Shown: positions 28,109 through 36,675 of the stretch, in pieces
How the letters are laid out: every line of letters starts with the position of its first letter
How positions within the stretch are numbered: position 1 is the first letter of the stretch
NCBI GenBank assembly: GCA_022508985.1
Contig: JAFLUA010000003.1
Coordinates: 185,068 to 249,067 of the forward strand
Source: Muribaculaceae bacterium
GTDB taxonomy: Bacteria > Bacteroidota > Bacteroidia > Bacteroidales > Muribaculaceae
Reading direction: 5' to 3'
DNA: 64,000 nucleotides
The notes under the pieces: model-generated
Database searches by the model: none
What the model saw: the letters and a program-made list of their open reading frames with translations, nothing else
Told to the model about the DNA's origin: nothing
Translations under genes and position numbers: made by a program

Positions 28109-28324
28109 ATGATCTATTTCTATCTTCGGACGAAGGACGGCGACGCTGCATTCCGCCGCAAGAACAACTGCACCATCTATTCGGACAAGGCGGGTGTCCG
28201 CTGGTGGTTCAAGTACCGCGACGAACCCGCCTTCGAACTCCCGCCGAGCATCATCGACAAGTACCACAACAGCGTCCTCTTCACCCGCGACGTGATGGAG
28301 TACTGGGTCGAACACCGTGAGTAG
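28109..28324 (+). CDS. Small GC-rich orphan ORF at island edge
   Basis: A 71-residue reading frame, ATG to TAG. It is rich in aromatic and charged residues (VRWWFKYRDEP, VMEYWVEH) and has no signal peptide. I do not recognise it. Its codons almost all end in C or G (GAC, AAG, TAC, CTC, CGC), unlike both the core genes to the left and the very AT-rich restriction genes to the right. That supports a real coding history with a recent different source, or a fragment of a longer gene. It ends 41 bases before the methylase gene. Whether it is expressed is unknown. Confidence 0.5.
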   Translation: MIYFYLRTKDGDAAFRRKNNCTIYSDKAGVRWWFKYRDEPAFELPPSIIDKYHNSVLFTRDVMEYWVEHRE

Positions 28325-28365
28325 ATTTTTTATCTCCCTTATATCAAGATTTTTTTCTTATCTTT

Positions 28366-30408
28366 ATGCCAAATTTAGACAACAAACGAAATATGGCTAA
28401 GACACAGGAAGAAATCAACGAATTGCTTTCATCAGAATTATTTATTAAGGGCATCGAGGATGGATATATCTCTGTCAATGATGACCGCACAACTATATGC
28501 TACAATTGTAAAAATAAGAATAAGCCGCGCAAGTTATCAAATCCGGAGGAACCCGTGCAGGCTGAGGCTTATTTGAAACTTATCTATGACTACGATTATC
28601 CGGCCTGCAATATCTCCGTTAATGAATCGGTACAAATGGGATCCGATACTCGCGAAGCAGATATTATGGTATACAATGATACTCATAATAAGGTTTTGAT
28701 TGTTGTTGAATGTAAAGAAACAGATATTAACGAACGGCAATTTCAGATTGCCATCGATCAAGCATACAGCTATGCCCATGCAAAAGCTGCACGATTTATT
28801 TGGGTTACTTCGGGTATTAAAGATGAGTATTTTGAGATAGTAGAAGTGTCACCTGTTTCTCGTATTGAAATCAGAGATATTCCAAAACGAGATGGTGACG
28901 TTAAACGTTTTAAATATGTAAAAGGGGAAACTGAACCTGAAAGAGGTTCACAAACTGAGTTGATGCAAAAGTTCAAATCAGCACATGATGCTTTGTGGGG
29001 AGGTGGAGCATTGGCTCCAACAACGGCATTCGATGAGTTGGATAAATTGATTTTCTGTAAGATATGGGATGAGCGCTGGCGTGACAACGACCCGAAGAGC
29101 AAAGGAAAGCCATTTGATTTTCAGACCATTTATTATGCAGGAGACAAAGACGCATCTAAAGCGAAAGCGGAACTTGAGAAACGCATTAGAGCTTTATATG
29201 AACAAGGTCGCAAGAAAGATCCAGAAGTTTTTAAAGATGATATAAAACTTGACAAGCATAAGATTTTTACTGTTGTTAAATATCTGCAAGATATTAACAT
29301 TTCAAAAACTGACCTTGATGCGAAAGGATTGGCATTCCAAAGTTTTATGGGTGAGTTCTTCAGAGGGGATTTTGGACAGTATTTTACTCCAAACCCTATT
29401 GTCGAGTTTATTGTTAATTCTATTGGAATTGATAAGAATTGGAAAGTGCTTGACACTTCGTGTGGTAGTGGAGGGTTCCTGCTTCACGCATTAAAGGCTG
29501 TGCGCGATGAAGCTAATGATATTTATGGCGATGAAATCGGCAGTGCTTCGTGGAAAGGCTATTGGCATGAATTTGCAGAAAAGCTTTTGTTTGGTATTGA
29601 GATTAACGAACAAATATCGCGTGTCGCTAAGATGAATATGATTATTCACGACGACGGTCATACAAATATTATCACTAATGACGGACTGAAAAATAACAAT
29701 ATCATTGAAACTGAAAATCGCAACCTCAATTTTCAAGATGGGACATTTGATTTAATCATGACCAATCCTCCCTTTGGTTCAACTATTAAGGCTGATGAGG
29801 TAAACTATTATAAGGAATATGAGTTGTTTGAAAAAAATCTAGGCATAACCGAAATTAAAAATCGAATTGAAGATAATAACAACAAAAAGAAATGGCGTCC
29901 TTCTCAAAATACTGAGGTCTTGTTTCTCGAAAGATGCTATAAATATCTGAATGAAGAAAACGGCTATTTGGCAATAGTCCTTCCTGATGGAATTCTAACA
30001 AATTCATCAAGTCAATATGTCCGCGATTGGTTGATTGAAAAGTTCCGTATTCTGGCAGTGGTCTCGCTGCCGCAACATACTTTTTCACACGTTAAGGCAG
30101 GAGTTAAGTCTTCGATTCTGTTTTTGAAAAAACACCCGAAAGAGCTAACCCGAAAATTCGAGGAAACTCTAAACGATGTGAAAGCGATTGTTCGCAGCGA
30201 AAAAGGCTTGGACAAAGAACAACGTGCAGAACGCATTTTGTCGATGTATAAGGAGCGTATTTCCAGTTATTCGCAGGACTATGAAGTGTTAATGCTCGAA
30301 ATCGAGAATATTGGTTACGATGCCACCGGCAAAAAGATAGATGGTAGCGAACTGCCCGAAGCAGCAAATAAGATTAAGCAATTCATTTCTAATACTGCGA
30401 TTTCATAG
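28366..30408 (+). CDS. Restriction-modification fusion: HsdR-N-like nuclease domain plus N6-adenine methylase
   Basis: A 680-residue protein. Residues about 60-170 look like the HSDR_N PD-(D/E)XK nuclease: Asp99 in READIMVYN and Glu115-x-Lys117 in LIVVECKE. Residues about 320-600 are a gamma-class DNA N6-adenine methylase, with motif I DTSCGSGGF (363-371) and motif IV NPPFG (467-471). This nuclease-methylase order with a separate specificity gene is like BcgI-type (type IIB) systems; no HsdR helicase is in the window. An alternative start is the ATG at 28393. hsdS begins at the next base after its stop. AT-rich composition compared with flanking core genes. Cleavage activity is inference. Confidence 0.88.
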   Translation: MPNLDNKRNMAKTQEEINELLSSELFIKGIEDGYISVNDDRTTICYNCKNKNKPRKLSNPEEPVQAEAYLKLIYDYDYPACNISVNESVQMGSDTREADIMVYNDTHNKVLIVVECKETDINERQFQIAIDQAYSYAHAKAARFIWVTSGIKDEYFEIVEVSPVSRIEIRDIPKRDGDVKRFKYVKGETEPERGSQTELMQKFKSAHDALWGGGALAPTTAFDELDKLIFCKIWDERWRDNDPKSKGKPFDFQTIYYAGDKDASKAKAELEKRIRALYEQGRKKDPEVFKDDIKLDKHKIFTVVKYLQDINISKTDLDAKGLAFQSFMGEFFRGDFGQYFTPNPIVEFIVNSIGIDKNWKVLDTSCGSGGFLLHALKAVRDEANDIYGDEIGSASWKGYWHEFAEKLLFGIEINEQISRVAKMNMIIHDDGHTNIITNDGLKNNNIIETENRNLNFQDGTFDLIMTNPPFGSTIKADEVNYYKEYELFEKNLGITEIKNRIEDNNNKKKWRPSQNTEVLFLERCYKYLNEENGYLAIVLPDGILTNSSSQYVRDWLIEKFRILAVVSLPQHTFSHVKAGVKSSILFLKKHPKELTRKFEETLNDVKAIVRSEKGLDKEQRAERILSMYKERISSYSQDYEVLMLEIENIGYDATGKKIDGSELPEAANKIKQFISNTAIS

Positions 30409-31806
30409 ATGATACTTAACAAAATAAATATTTCAGAAACGATAGGTGGAAGGTTGGATTCAAAGTTTTTCAATCCTAAATATGTGCAAATTATAAAAAC
30501 AATATCTGCTGTTAATCATTGTTGTTTAAGCGATGTTGCTACTTTTTCAAGCGAAAGTTGGAATCAAGAAGATTATTTTGAAACGACTTTCCCTTATATT
30601 GAGATCGGTGCTGTTGATACAATAACAGGTGAGATATTAAATATTGCAACTGTTGAAAAAAAGAAAGCTCCAAGTCGAGCAAAGAAAATAGCCCGGAGGA
30701 ATGATATTATTGTATCTACAACAAGACCAAACCGAGGAGCAATAAGTATGATTAACGGAGATATGTATATTGTCTCTACAGGCTTCTCTATAATTAGGGA
30801 TATATCCAACTGTATTTTACGTGATTATTTGTTTATAGTTCTCCGCCTGCATTCGTCATTAGAGCAAATGATGCAAAGAAGCTCTGGTGGAAATTATCCT
30901 GCTATTACGGAAGAGGAGTTAAAGAAAATTTTGATTCCATTACCACCAATAAAAGTTCAACAACAAATAGTTGATATTTATACAACCGCCCAGAGAACCA
31001 AACAAGCCAAAGAAGAACAAGCAAATACGCTTCTGGATAGCATAGATGATTATCTGTTGTCCCAACTCGGGATAATACTCCCCACAAAAGATAATTCGCA
31101 CATAGAGGACGCAAATTACAAAATAAAATTATCAGGCTTGTTGGGCAAACGATATGACCCATATTATCATAATCCGTATTTCTATACTGCATTCCAAGAA
31201 TTAAATAAATCGAAATTTCATCTACAGTCATTAGGAGAAATCTCGACTTTAATAACTAGTGGAATGACACCAAAGTCTGGTGGCGATGCTTACACTAATG
31301 CTGAAAATGGAGTAGCTTTTATACGAAGTGGCGATATTGATATTAGCGGCGAAATAGATTTTGATAATCTGTTATATATCAAACACGAGGTTCATAATAC
31401 GACAATGAAATCATCCCATGTCAAGGATAACGATATAATGATAGCCATTGTAGGGGCAACTATTGGACAAGTTGGAATATATCATTCAAATAAAGAGGCG
31501 AATATAAATCAAGCAATAGCTTTGGTTAGGCTTAACGACGGGTATAGTTCGGAATATATTAAGGAAGTTATTAAATCATCTATTGGGCAATTAAATTTAG
31601 ACAGACTGAAAAGACCCGTTGCGAGAGCAAATATTAACCTGGATGAAATTTCATCCATGCAAATCCCTATCCCCGATATTAATATCCAGAATGCGATTGT
31701 AGATAATATCGTATTACTTCGTGAGCGAGCAAAACTCATTAAAGAAGAAGGGAATACGTCGCTAATGAACGCCAAAGCCCAAATTGAAAAAATGATTTTA
31801 GGATAA
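30409..31806 (+). CDS. hsdS: Type I-like specificity subunit HsdS
   Basis: A 465-residue protein with two target-recognition halves. The first ends in the coiled-coil linker PLPPIKVQQQIVDIYTTAQRTKQ and the second in IPIPDINIQNAIVDNIVLLRERAKLI, the usual tandem TRD-helix pattern of HsdS. Each half would read part of a split DNA target and the helices set the spacing. Its ATG follows the stop of the methylase fusion with no gap, so translation is coupled. The two halves are diverged from each other, so an asymmetric bipartite target is expected. The target sequence cannot be predicted here. Confidence 0.93.
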   Translation: MILNKINISETIGGRLDSKFFNPKYVQIIKTISAVNHCCLSDVATFSSESWNQEDYFETTFPYIEIGAVDTITGEILNIATVEKKKAPSRAKKIARRNDIIVSTTRPNRGAISMINGDMYIVSTGFSIIRDISNCILRDYLFIVLRLHSSLEQMMQRSSGGNYPAITEEELKKILIPLPPIKVQQQIVDIYTTAQRTKQAKEEQANTLLDSIDDYLLSQLGIILPTKDNSHIEDANYKIKLSGLLGKRYDPYYHNPYFYTAFQELNKSKFHLQSLGEISTLITSGMTPKSGGDAYTNAENGVAFIRSGDIDISGEIDFDNLLYIKHEVHNTTMKSSHVKDNDIMIAIVGATIGQVGIYHSNKEANINQAIALVRLNDGYSSEYIKEVIKSSIGQLNLDRLKRPVARANINLDEISSMQIPIPDINIQNAIVDNIVLLRERAKLIKEEGNTSLMNAKAQIEKMILG

Positions 31807-31809
31807 ATA

Positions 31810-32673
31810 ATGAAATTGATATATAGCAGCAAGGCTTTACCTATTACAATCGAAAATTATATTGCAAGCTCATTTGAATATGACAGATGGGTCATATCGG
31901 ACTATTATAATAAAGTTGCAATAGGGTATGAGTATGGATTTATTGTAACAACAAAAGAAGATGTAATAGATTGTAATAGTTTGTCTGCGTTGGCATTATA
32001 TACGTCTATTTTTGTAGAAAAACTGACATTGCTTATTAAATATGCGGTCGGAGTATCGCTAAACGCCCCACATAATCAAGTAGTTCATCGACGAACTAGA
32101 GCAATAGATGTGAGAGAACTCCCTAAGGGGTGGAACTCCAATTATAAGGAAGTCGATGACTATTTACTAAACACACTAACCGGTTGTCATATATCCGTTA
32201 CGCCGTTTCCTCAGAATGCGGTAATGCCGGTCTCTGCAATGGATGAATTAAAGACTGCATTGGAGAATTATGATGGGTTGGACGAGACAATGAAAGACCT
32301 AATCGCCATTCATAATAGTGCGGTAGAAGCAGATGAGCGTGCTTGTTATTTAATACTAGGAAAAGTCCTTGAAATTATAAATTTATTGTACCCGTATGAA
32401 AGAAAGCACGGAAAAGATAGGCGAATAAACGACATCTTCCCAGAATTGCTACCATTATTTGGGGAAGTGACTATTAAGGATTTAATGGGTATGGCAAATA
32501 GTAGAAAAGAAACGAGACATTATTGTTATAGAGATAATAAAGTACATGAACCTCTCACAGCAATAGGTGCCGAAACATATTATCAGCGAATTGATGCGTT
32601 AGCTCTGCAAATAATTAGAAAAGCCTTAGGATTACCATCTGTTATAATCTCTACTGGGCAGGGAGAGCAGTAG
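31810..32673 (+). CDS. Third gene of the restriction operon; HEPN-like C-terminus
   Basis: A 287-residue protein starting 3 bases after hsdS. The N-terminal 150 residues are unrecognised. The C-terminal half is helical (DERACYLILGKVLEIINLLYP, then LPLFGEVTIKDLMGMANSRKE). It contains Arg232-x4-His237 (RKETRH), which fits the R-X4-6-H active-site motif of HEPN ribonucleases of the Apea-like type. HEPN proteins are common RNA-cutting effectors or toxins in phage defence. No signal peptide or membrane segment. A guard that acts when the restriction system is breached is an inference from position; the family match is tentative. Confidence 0.6.
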   Translation: MKLIYSSKALPITIENYIASSFEYDRWVISDYYNKVAIGYEYGFIVTTKEDVIDCNSLSALALYTSIFVEKLTLLIKYAVGVSLNAPHNQVVHRRTRAIDVRELPKGWNSNYKEVDDYLLNTLTGCHISVTPFPQNAVMPVSAMDELKTALENYDGLDETMKDLIAIHNSAVEADERACYLILGKVLEIINLLYPYERKHGKDRRINDIFPELLPLFGEVTIKDLMGMANSRKETRHYCYRDNKVHEPLTAIGAETYYQRIDALALQIIRKALGLPSVIISTGQGEQ

Positions 32674-32741
32674 AGGTTCTCATTAGACTATAAAGTGGTA
32701 TATAGCTGATGCATTTGCAGAAATGTTGAATGAGACCTAAA
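32674..32741. terminator. Possible bidirectional hairpin between convergent island genes
   Basis: AGGTTCTCATT (32674-32684) and AATGAGACCT (32729-32738) are complementary with one bulged T and a 44-base loop. It is the only structure seen between the two convergent stops; no clear T tract on the plus strand. Confidence 0.3.
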
Positions 32742-33395
32742 TTACTTAAGTATTTCATACAATATTGCTACGACAGTTCCACTTATACCAATTATCCACC
32801 ATATTATATTGGATGTGATACTCTGCCATACAGGCGTCCACCAACTGGATTTAGACGACGTTTCATCCTTTTTCACTGTGCTCGTTGAGGTGGAGTTTTG
32901 TGTACCTATCGCACTCCCTGCCATATGCAAATCACCTCCAACATTAACTTGAATAGATGGCAACTGGACGGTTCCTTCTTTTTGTTTATCAGTAGATTGT
33001 TTATTCATAACTAATAGTTCCTTTTCTATTTCAGGGACAATCGTAGATATGTTATTTATATTTTTACTATTTATTGATATTTCGACGCCGCTCTTGACGT
33101 GAGTTGTATCAGTCGAAATATAATAGCCAATATTGAATGATATATCTGTTTTGTAATCATTGATTCTGATACTAATCACCTCGATTTCAATCCCATATGC
33201 ATCTCTAATAAATTCGTCGTAGGTATCAGTACTGCAGGAGATATTACCTCTATTATATAATATATCAAAACTTGGGTTATAATTTGTAATTTTTTTAGCA
33301 CAACATTTATTAATACATTCGTATATTGCTTGAGTTGTCTCATAGCCCAATTTTTCAATATTAGTTTTGATTTTTTGAGAATAATTTGTTGCCAT
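32742..33395 (-). CDS. Tail-anchored protein of unknown function in defence island
   Basis: A 217-residue protein. The N-terminal 135 residues are a soluble mixed domain without a family I recognise. Residues about 147-170 contain VNVGGDLHMAGSAIG followed by a Ser/Thr stretch. The last 25 residues are one hydrophobic helix (IIWWIIGISGTVVAILYEIL), so it should be inserted in the inner membrane by its C-terminus. There is no signal peptide. It faces the restriction operon tail to tail and shares its AT-rich composition. A membrane-acting effector or sensor is possible but unproven. Confidence 0.65.
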   Translation of the reverse strand: MATNYSQKIKTNIEKLGYETTQAIYECINKCCAKKITNYNPSFDILYNRGNISCSTDTYDEFIRDAYGIEIEVISIRINDYKTDISFNIGYYISTDTTHVKSGVEISINSKNINNISTIVPEIEKELLVMNKQSTDKQKEGTVQLPSIQVNVGGDLHMAGSAIGTQNSTSTSTVKKDETSSKSSWWTPVWQSITSNIIWWIIGISGTVVAILYEILK

Positions 33396-33605
33396 ATTTT
33401 AAGTTTTATTCGAGAACAAAAATACAAAATGAATAGAAAAATAACAAATTACTACTTAAATATGTTGTTTCTAGTGGTGGAGAAGTGAGTGTGGGGAAAG
33501 ACCGTGCTGTCTGTTATCTGCGGCTCATTGGGAACAATTTGGGAACAATCGCTATAAACGAAAATCGCTAACAGTCTAAATGTCTGACTATTAGCGATTT
33601 CTGCG
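33396..33605. other. Island right-edge region beside tRNA-Leu
   Basis: Contains two exact head-to-tail copies of the 11-mer TTGGGAACAAT at 33528-33538 and 33539-33549, then an inverted repeat AAATCGCTAA (33562-33571) / TTAGCGATTT (33591-33600) directly after the tRNA 3' end. The inverted repeat probably forms the tRNA terminator. No intact integrase or other gene is seen. Confidence 0.55.
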
Positions 33606-33687
33606 TACCCGGACCCGGGATCGAACCGGGATGGGTCGCCCCACCGGTGTTTGAGACCGGCGCGTCTACCAATTCCGCCATCCGGGC
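33606..33687 (-). tRNA. tRNA-Leu (CAA anticodon)
   Basis: An 82-nucleotide class II tRNA on the minus strand. The acceptor arm GCCCGGA pairs with TCCGGGT, discriminator A at 33606. The D arm has GGTAGAC, the anticodon loop CTCAAAC gives CAA, a variable arm follows, and the T loop is GGTTCGATCC. CCA is not encoded. It reads UUG leucine codons. A canonical promoter lies just upstream. Confidence 0.95.
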
Positions 33688-33697
33688 TTTTGCGATG

Positions 33698-33728
33698 CAA
33701 AGGTAAATAAATTTCTGCAATCGGCAAA
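33698..33728 (-). promoter_or_regulatory. Promoter of tRNA-Leu
   Basis: On the minus strand TTTG at 33728-33725, a 19-base spacer and TACCTTTG at 33705-33698, a full match to the Bacteroidota consensus, 10 bases before the tRNA 5' end. Confidence 0.8.
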
Positions 33729-33751
33729 ATTAATTTATATGCCGATTGCAG
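33715..33751 (-). terminator. Terminator of the alkaline phosphatase operon
   Basis: A perfect 12-bp inverted repeat, CTGCAATCGGCA (33715-33726) and TGCCGATTGCAG (33740-33751), lies 8 bases after the phosphatase stop. Its left arm overlaps the -33 element of the tRNA-Leu promoter. Confidence 0.75.
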
Positions 33752-33759
33752 TATTGTTG

Positions 33760-35145
33760 CTATTCTTTAACAAGATTGAGAATTTTAGTAGGGATGTCGA
33801 TGTTGTTATTGAATCCTTTGAGGTGGTCAGCACCCACACCGATAGCGAAAACGGGGACGGGGTTTCCGGAGTGGCCGACGGTGGTAAAAGCGAGGCCGGC
33901 AGCGTCGTTAAACATACGAAAAACTTCTACGGCAAATTCATTGAAGGACGCGTAGAGTGTTTTCTGGTCGGCGCTATTTTGCATTTCAAATGTTTTGTCG
34001 AATAGCGCCTTGAGGTGAGCTTCCTGCTCTTCGGAGATATTAATGTGCGAGAAGAATCCGAGTTTATCGGCAAGGTATTCGCGCATGTCTTGCCATGTAT
34101 ACACCATACGCGTTCTAAGGAGCGACTTGCAGAAATTGCTGAATTCTTCTTTCGAAACACGTTGGTATGTGATATTGTCGAGCCCTCCTTTTGCGCCTTT
34201 AGGATAAATCATAGAAAGGCCTCCAGTGTCGTGGTCGGCGGTAACGACAATAAGTGTTTCATCGGGATGTTGGCGATAAAAGTCGAGGGCTACATCAAGA
34301 GCTTCGTTGAAATTTATTATTTCTTTGACGGCGGCACCGCCATCGTTTCCATGGAGAGCATGGTCGATATTTCCGCCTTCTACCATCATGAAGAAGCGCT
34401 CGGGAGAATGTTTTTCAAGGTGGTTGAGGCATGTTTTAGCTATCAAAGGCAGAGAAAGTACGCCCGGTATAGAATCGACGGTATATCCTAATTCATTATC
34501 GGAGTAGTCGCCGACAGGGTTTAGAAGCACAACACGGTTGCTATTGATATTTTCGATTTGGTCGGGACCATAAACGAGCTGCACTTTGTTTTTTGCGAAA
34601 CGGTCGATTACATCAGTCTTTTCGCCATTTTTTTCGAGTCCACGCAGACCTGCACCGGCGATAAATTGATATCCCGATTGGGCCATTTGCGAGTCTATTT
34701 CGTAGAACATGCTGCGGTTGGGTACATGAGCGTAGAAAGCCGCCGGGGTGGCATCATCGGGTGCTACCGATGTTGTCACGCCAATACCATATCCCATATC
34801 GCTAAGGTGTTTAGCGATAGAAGTGACGGCTATTGAATCGGGGTCCATGCCGAGCATGCTGTTTTTTGTTTTGTATCCGGTAGACAAGGCTGTTCCGGCG
34901 GCAGCACTGTCGGTGATAATTGATGATGCTGAGTATGTCATACACCATCCTACGACGGGCATCTGCATCATGGCGAGAGGCGTGTCGTTTTTAAGGACGG
35001 TGCGATTGTAAGTTTCAGCGGCCACAACCGGCCCCATGCCCATGCCGTCGCCTATGTAGTAGAAAATATATTTAGGCGTTTGTGCAATGGCGGTCATACC
35101 AGAGATGGCCAGTGCTACTGCTGCGATAAAATGACGAAGTTTCAT
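33760..35145 (-). CDS. Alkaline phosphatase (PhoA family)
   Basis: A 461-residue exported phosphomonoesterase. The signal peptide is MKLRHFIAAVALAISGMTAIAQ. Metal ligand Asp33 lies in YIGDGMGMG, the nucleophile Ser80 follows Asp79 in ITDSAAAGTAL, and a later zinc site is VVTADHDTGGLS with GNIDHA upstream. It would release phosphate from organic esters in the periplasm. It is the last gene of the long operon from 41883 and begins 6 bases after the GH3-family gene. A hairpin follows its stop. No Pho-box-like site is identifiable. Confidence 0.95.
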   Translation of the reverse strand: MKLRHFIAAVALAISGMTAIAQTPKYIFYYIGDGMGMGPVVAAETYNRTVLKNDTPLAMMQMPVVGWCMTYSASSIITDSAAAGTALSTGYKTKNSMLGMDPDSIAVTSIAKHLSDMGYGIGVTTSVAPDDATPAAFYAHVPNRSMFYEIDSQMAQSGYQFIAGAGLRGLEKNGEKTDVIDRFAKNKVQLVYGPDQIENINSNRVVLLNPVGDYSDNELGYTVDSIPGVLSLPLIAKTCLNHLEKHSPERFFMMVEGGNIDHALHGNDGGAAVKEIINFNEALDVALDFYRQHPDETLIVVTADHDTGGLSMIYPKGAKGGLDNITYQRVSKEEFSNFCKSLLRTRMVYTWQDMREYLADKLGFFSHINISEEQEAHLKALFDKTFEMQNSADQKTLYASFNEFAVEVFRMFNDAAGLAFTTVGHSGNPVPVFAIGVGADHLKGFNNNIDIPTKILNLVKE

Positions 35146-35151
35146 AGTAAT

Positions 35152-36675
35152 CTATTTAAGTTTTAATATTGAATCGATAACTTTTCTATCATTCGACAGA
35201 CGTGGTATTTTTCGTTGACCACCAAGTTTACCGGTAGCTGCGAGCCAGCGGTCAAACACTCCGGCAGGCACTTCGGTGAGTTCGAGACGGGCTAAAAATA
35301 TGTTGCCGCTTCGTTTGGCTTGATAGTCGGAATTAAGGGCTTGCAATTCATTGTCGAGGATGTCGGCGAAAGCTTCGTTACCACATTGAGGCGCCACATT
35401 CCACTCAATGAGCCATTGGTGGTGGCCTTTAGTTCCGCAATCGGCATAAACGGGCGCCGCAGTATAATTTGCAATGGCCGCTTGCGTCTTTCTGCAAGCT
35501 TCTGCAAGCGCTGCGTTGGTATTCCATTCCATCAGTTCTTCTCCAAAGGCATTAATAAAACTTTTGGTGCGTCCGGCGATGCTGATGCGTAAAGGCTCTA
35601 CCGATTCAATTTTAACGGTATCGCCAATAATGTATCGCCATAGTCCGTTGCACGAAGTAATTACAAGGGCATAGGTGCGTCCGAGCTCTACTTCCCACGC
35701 GGGGAGGGCCGTTGGTTGAGGATTATCAAGCCGAGCCAAGTCGATGAATTCATAGAATACGCCTATATTTGTGAGCAGCCTCATAGCCCCCGGCTCGATG
35801 GTGTCTTGAATAGCAAAAAAGCCTTCGGATGCATTATAATTCTCGGAATATCTCATCTTTGAAGAATCGGTGAAGGCATTGTATTGGTCGCGATAAGGGC
35901 CGAATGCTATTCCTCCATGGAAAAATACTTCCAAATTTGGCCACACATCGTGAATAGAATCTACCCCGGCTTTTTTCATAATGGTGCGAATCACAGTCAT
36001 AAACCACGACGGCACGCCCGAAATGTTGGTCACATTGCTGTGAAGAGCAACATCGGCGATGGCCGGCAATTTCCGGTTCCAATCAGCCATAAGAGCGACG
36101 TCTTTTCCGGGTATTCGCATCAGATTGACAATCGGATTTATTTTGTCGATGAGAGTTGCCGAGAGGTCGCCTACACACATTCCCGGAGCGATGTCGGTCA
36201 GTTCGTTGGCAAAACTACCTCCGAGGATGAGGCTCTTTCCACTAAAAAGATGGCTTTCGCTATATAGGTTTAGATAGGCCGCAACGGCTTCAACAGTGCC
36301 GGCGTAGTGGTTGCGACTGAGAGCCTCGTCAGTAATGGGTATATATTTACTCTTGCCACCCGATGTGCCCGACGATTGAGCATAACGACGGCATATTCCG
36401 GGCCATAGGATGTCGTGTTCACCGGCAAGCATCCGCATAACCATAGGTCGTACGGCCTCATATTCCGATAGCGGTATGGCCGCCCTAAATTGCTCATAAG
36501 ACTCTATTTTATCGAAACGATACCGCCGCCCCACCTCAGTCCTTTTTGCCTTGCTGAGTAAATAGCGCAGAACAGCCATTTGAGCCTGTTTTGTAGACTC
36601 AGGAGAGGCTATTCGAGCCGTTTTAGCAGCCCGATAAGCAAAAAATGGCCGGGCAAGAGGTGTTAGATTTAACAT
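35152..36675 (-). CDS. GH3-family (auxin-responsive GH3-like) adenylating protein
   Basis: A 507-residue protein of the GH3 family, ATP-dependent acyl-acid-amido synthetases best known from plants, where they conjugate amino acids to hormones. Visible landmarks are the N-terminal region, the phosphate-binding YAQSSGTSGGKSKYIPIT, SENYNASEGFFAIQ and the adenylate-forming VITSCNGLWRYIIGDTV block. No signal peptide, so cytoplasmic. The bacterial substrate is unknown. Its start overlaps the end of xseB by 7 bases, indicating coupling inside the operon. Confidence 0.9.
   Translation of the reverse strand: MLNLTPLARPFFAYRAAKTARIASPESTKQAQMAVLRYLLSKAKRTEVGRRYRFDKIESYEQFRAAIPLSEYEAVRPMVMRMLAGEHDILWPGICRRYAQSSGTSGGKSKYIPITDEALSRNHYAGTVEAVAAYLNLYSESHLFSGKSLILGGSFANELTDIAPGMCVGDLSATLIDKINPIVNLMRIPGKDVALMADWNRKLPAIADVALHSNVTNISGVPSWFMTVIRTIMKKAGVDSIHDVWPNLEVFFHGGIAFGPYRDQYNAFTDSSKMRYSENYNASEGFFAIQDTIEPGAMRLLTNIGVFYEFIDLARLDNPQPTALPAWEVELGRTYALVITSCNGLWRYIIGDTVKIESVEPLRISIAGRTKSFINAFGEELMEWNTNAALAEACRKTQAAIANYTAAPVYADCGTKGHHQWLIEWNVAPQCGNEAFADILDNELQALNSDYQAKRSGNIFLARLELTEVPAGVFDRWLAATGKLGGQRKIPRLSNDRKVIDSILKLK

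Noticed and set aside
27985..28320. Alternative 111-codon plus-strand and 102-codon minus-strand frames overlapping the 71-codon orphan
   Set aside because: The 71-codon frame alone gives a protein-like composition with consistent GC-ending codons; the others are Arg/Pro-rich or Val-rich shadows.
33452..33727. 91-codon minus-strand frame spanning tRNA-Leu
   Set aside because: It reads straight through the tRNA (SPDGGIGRRAGLKHRWG is a typical tRNA translation), so it is not a gene.
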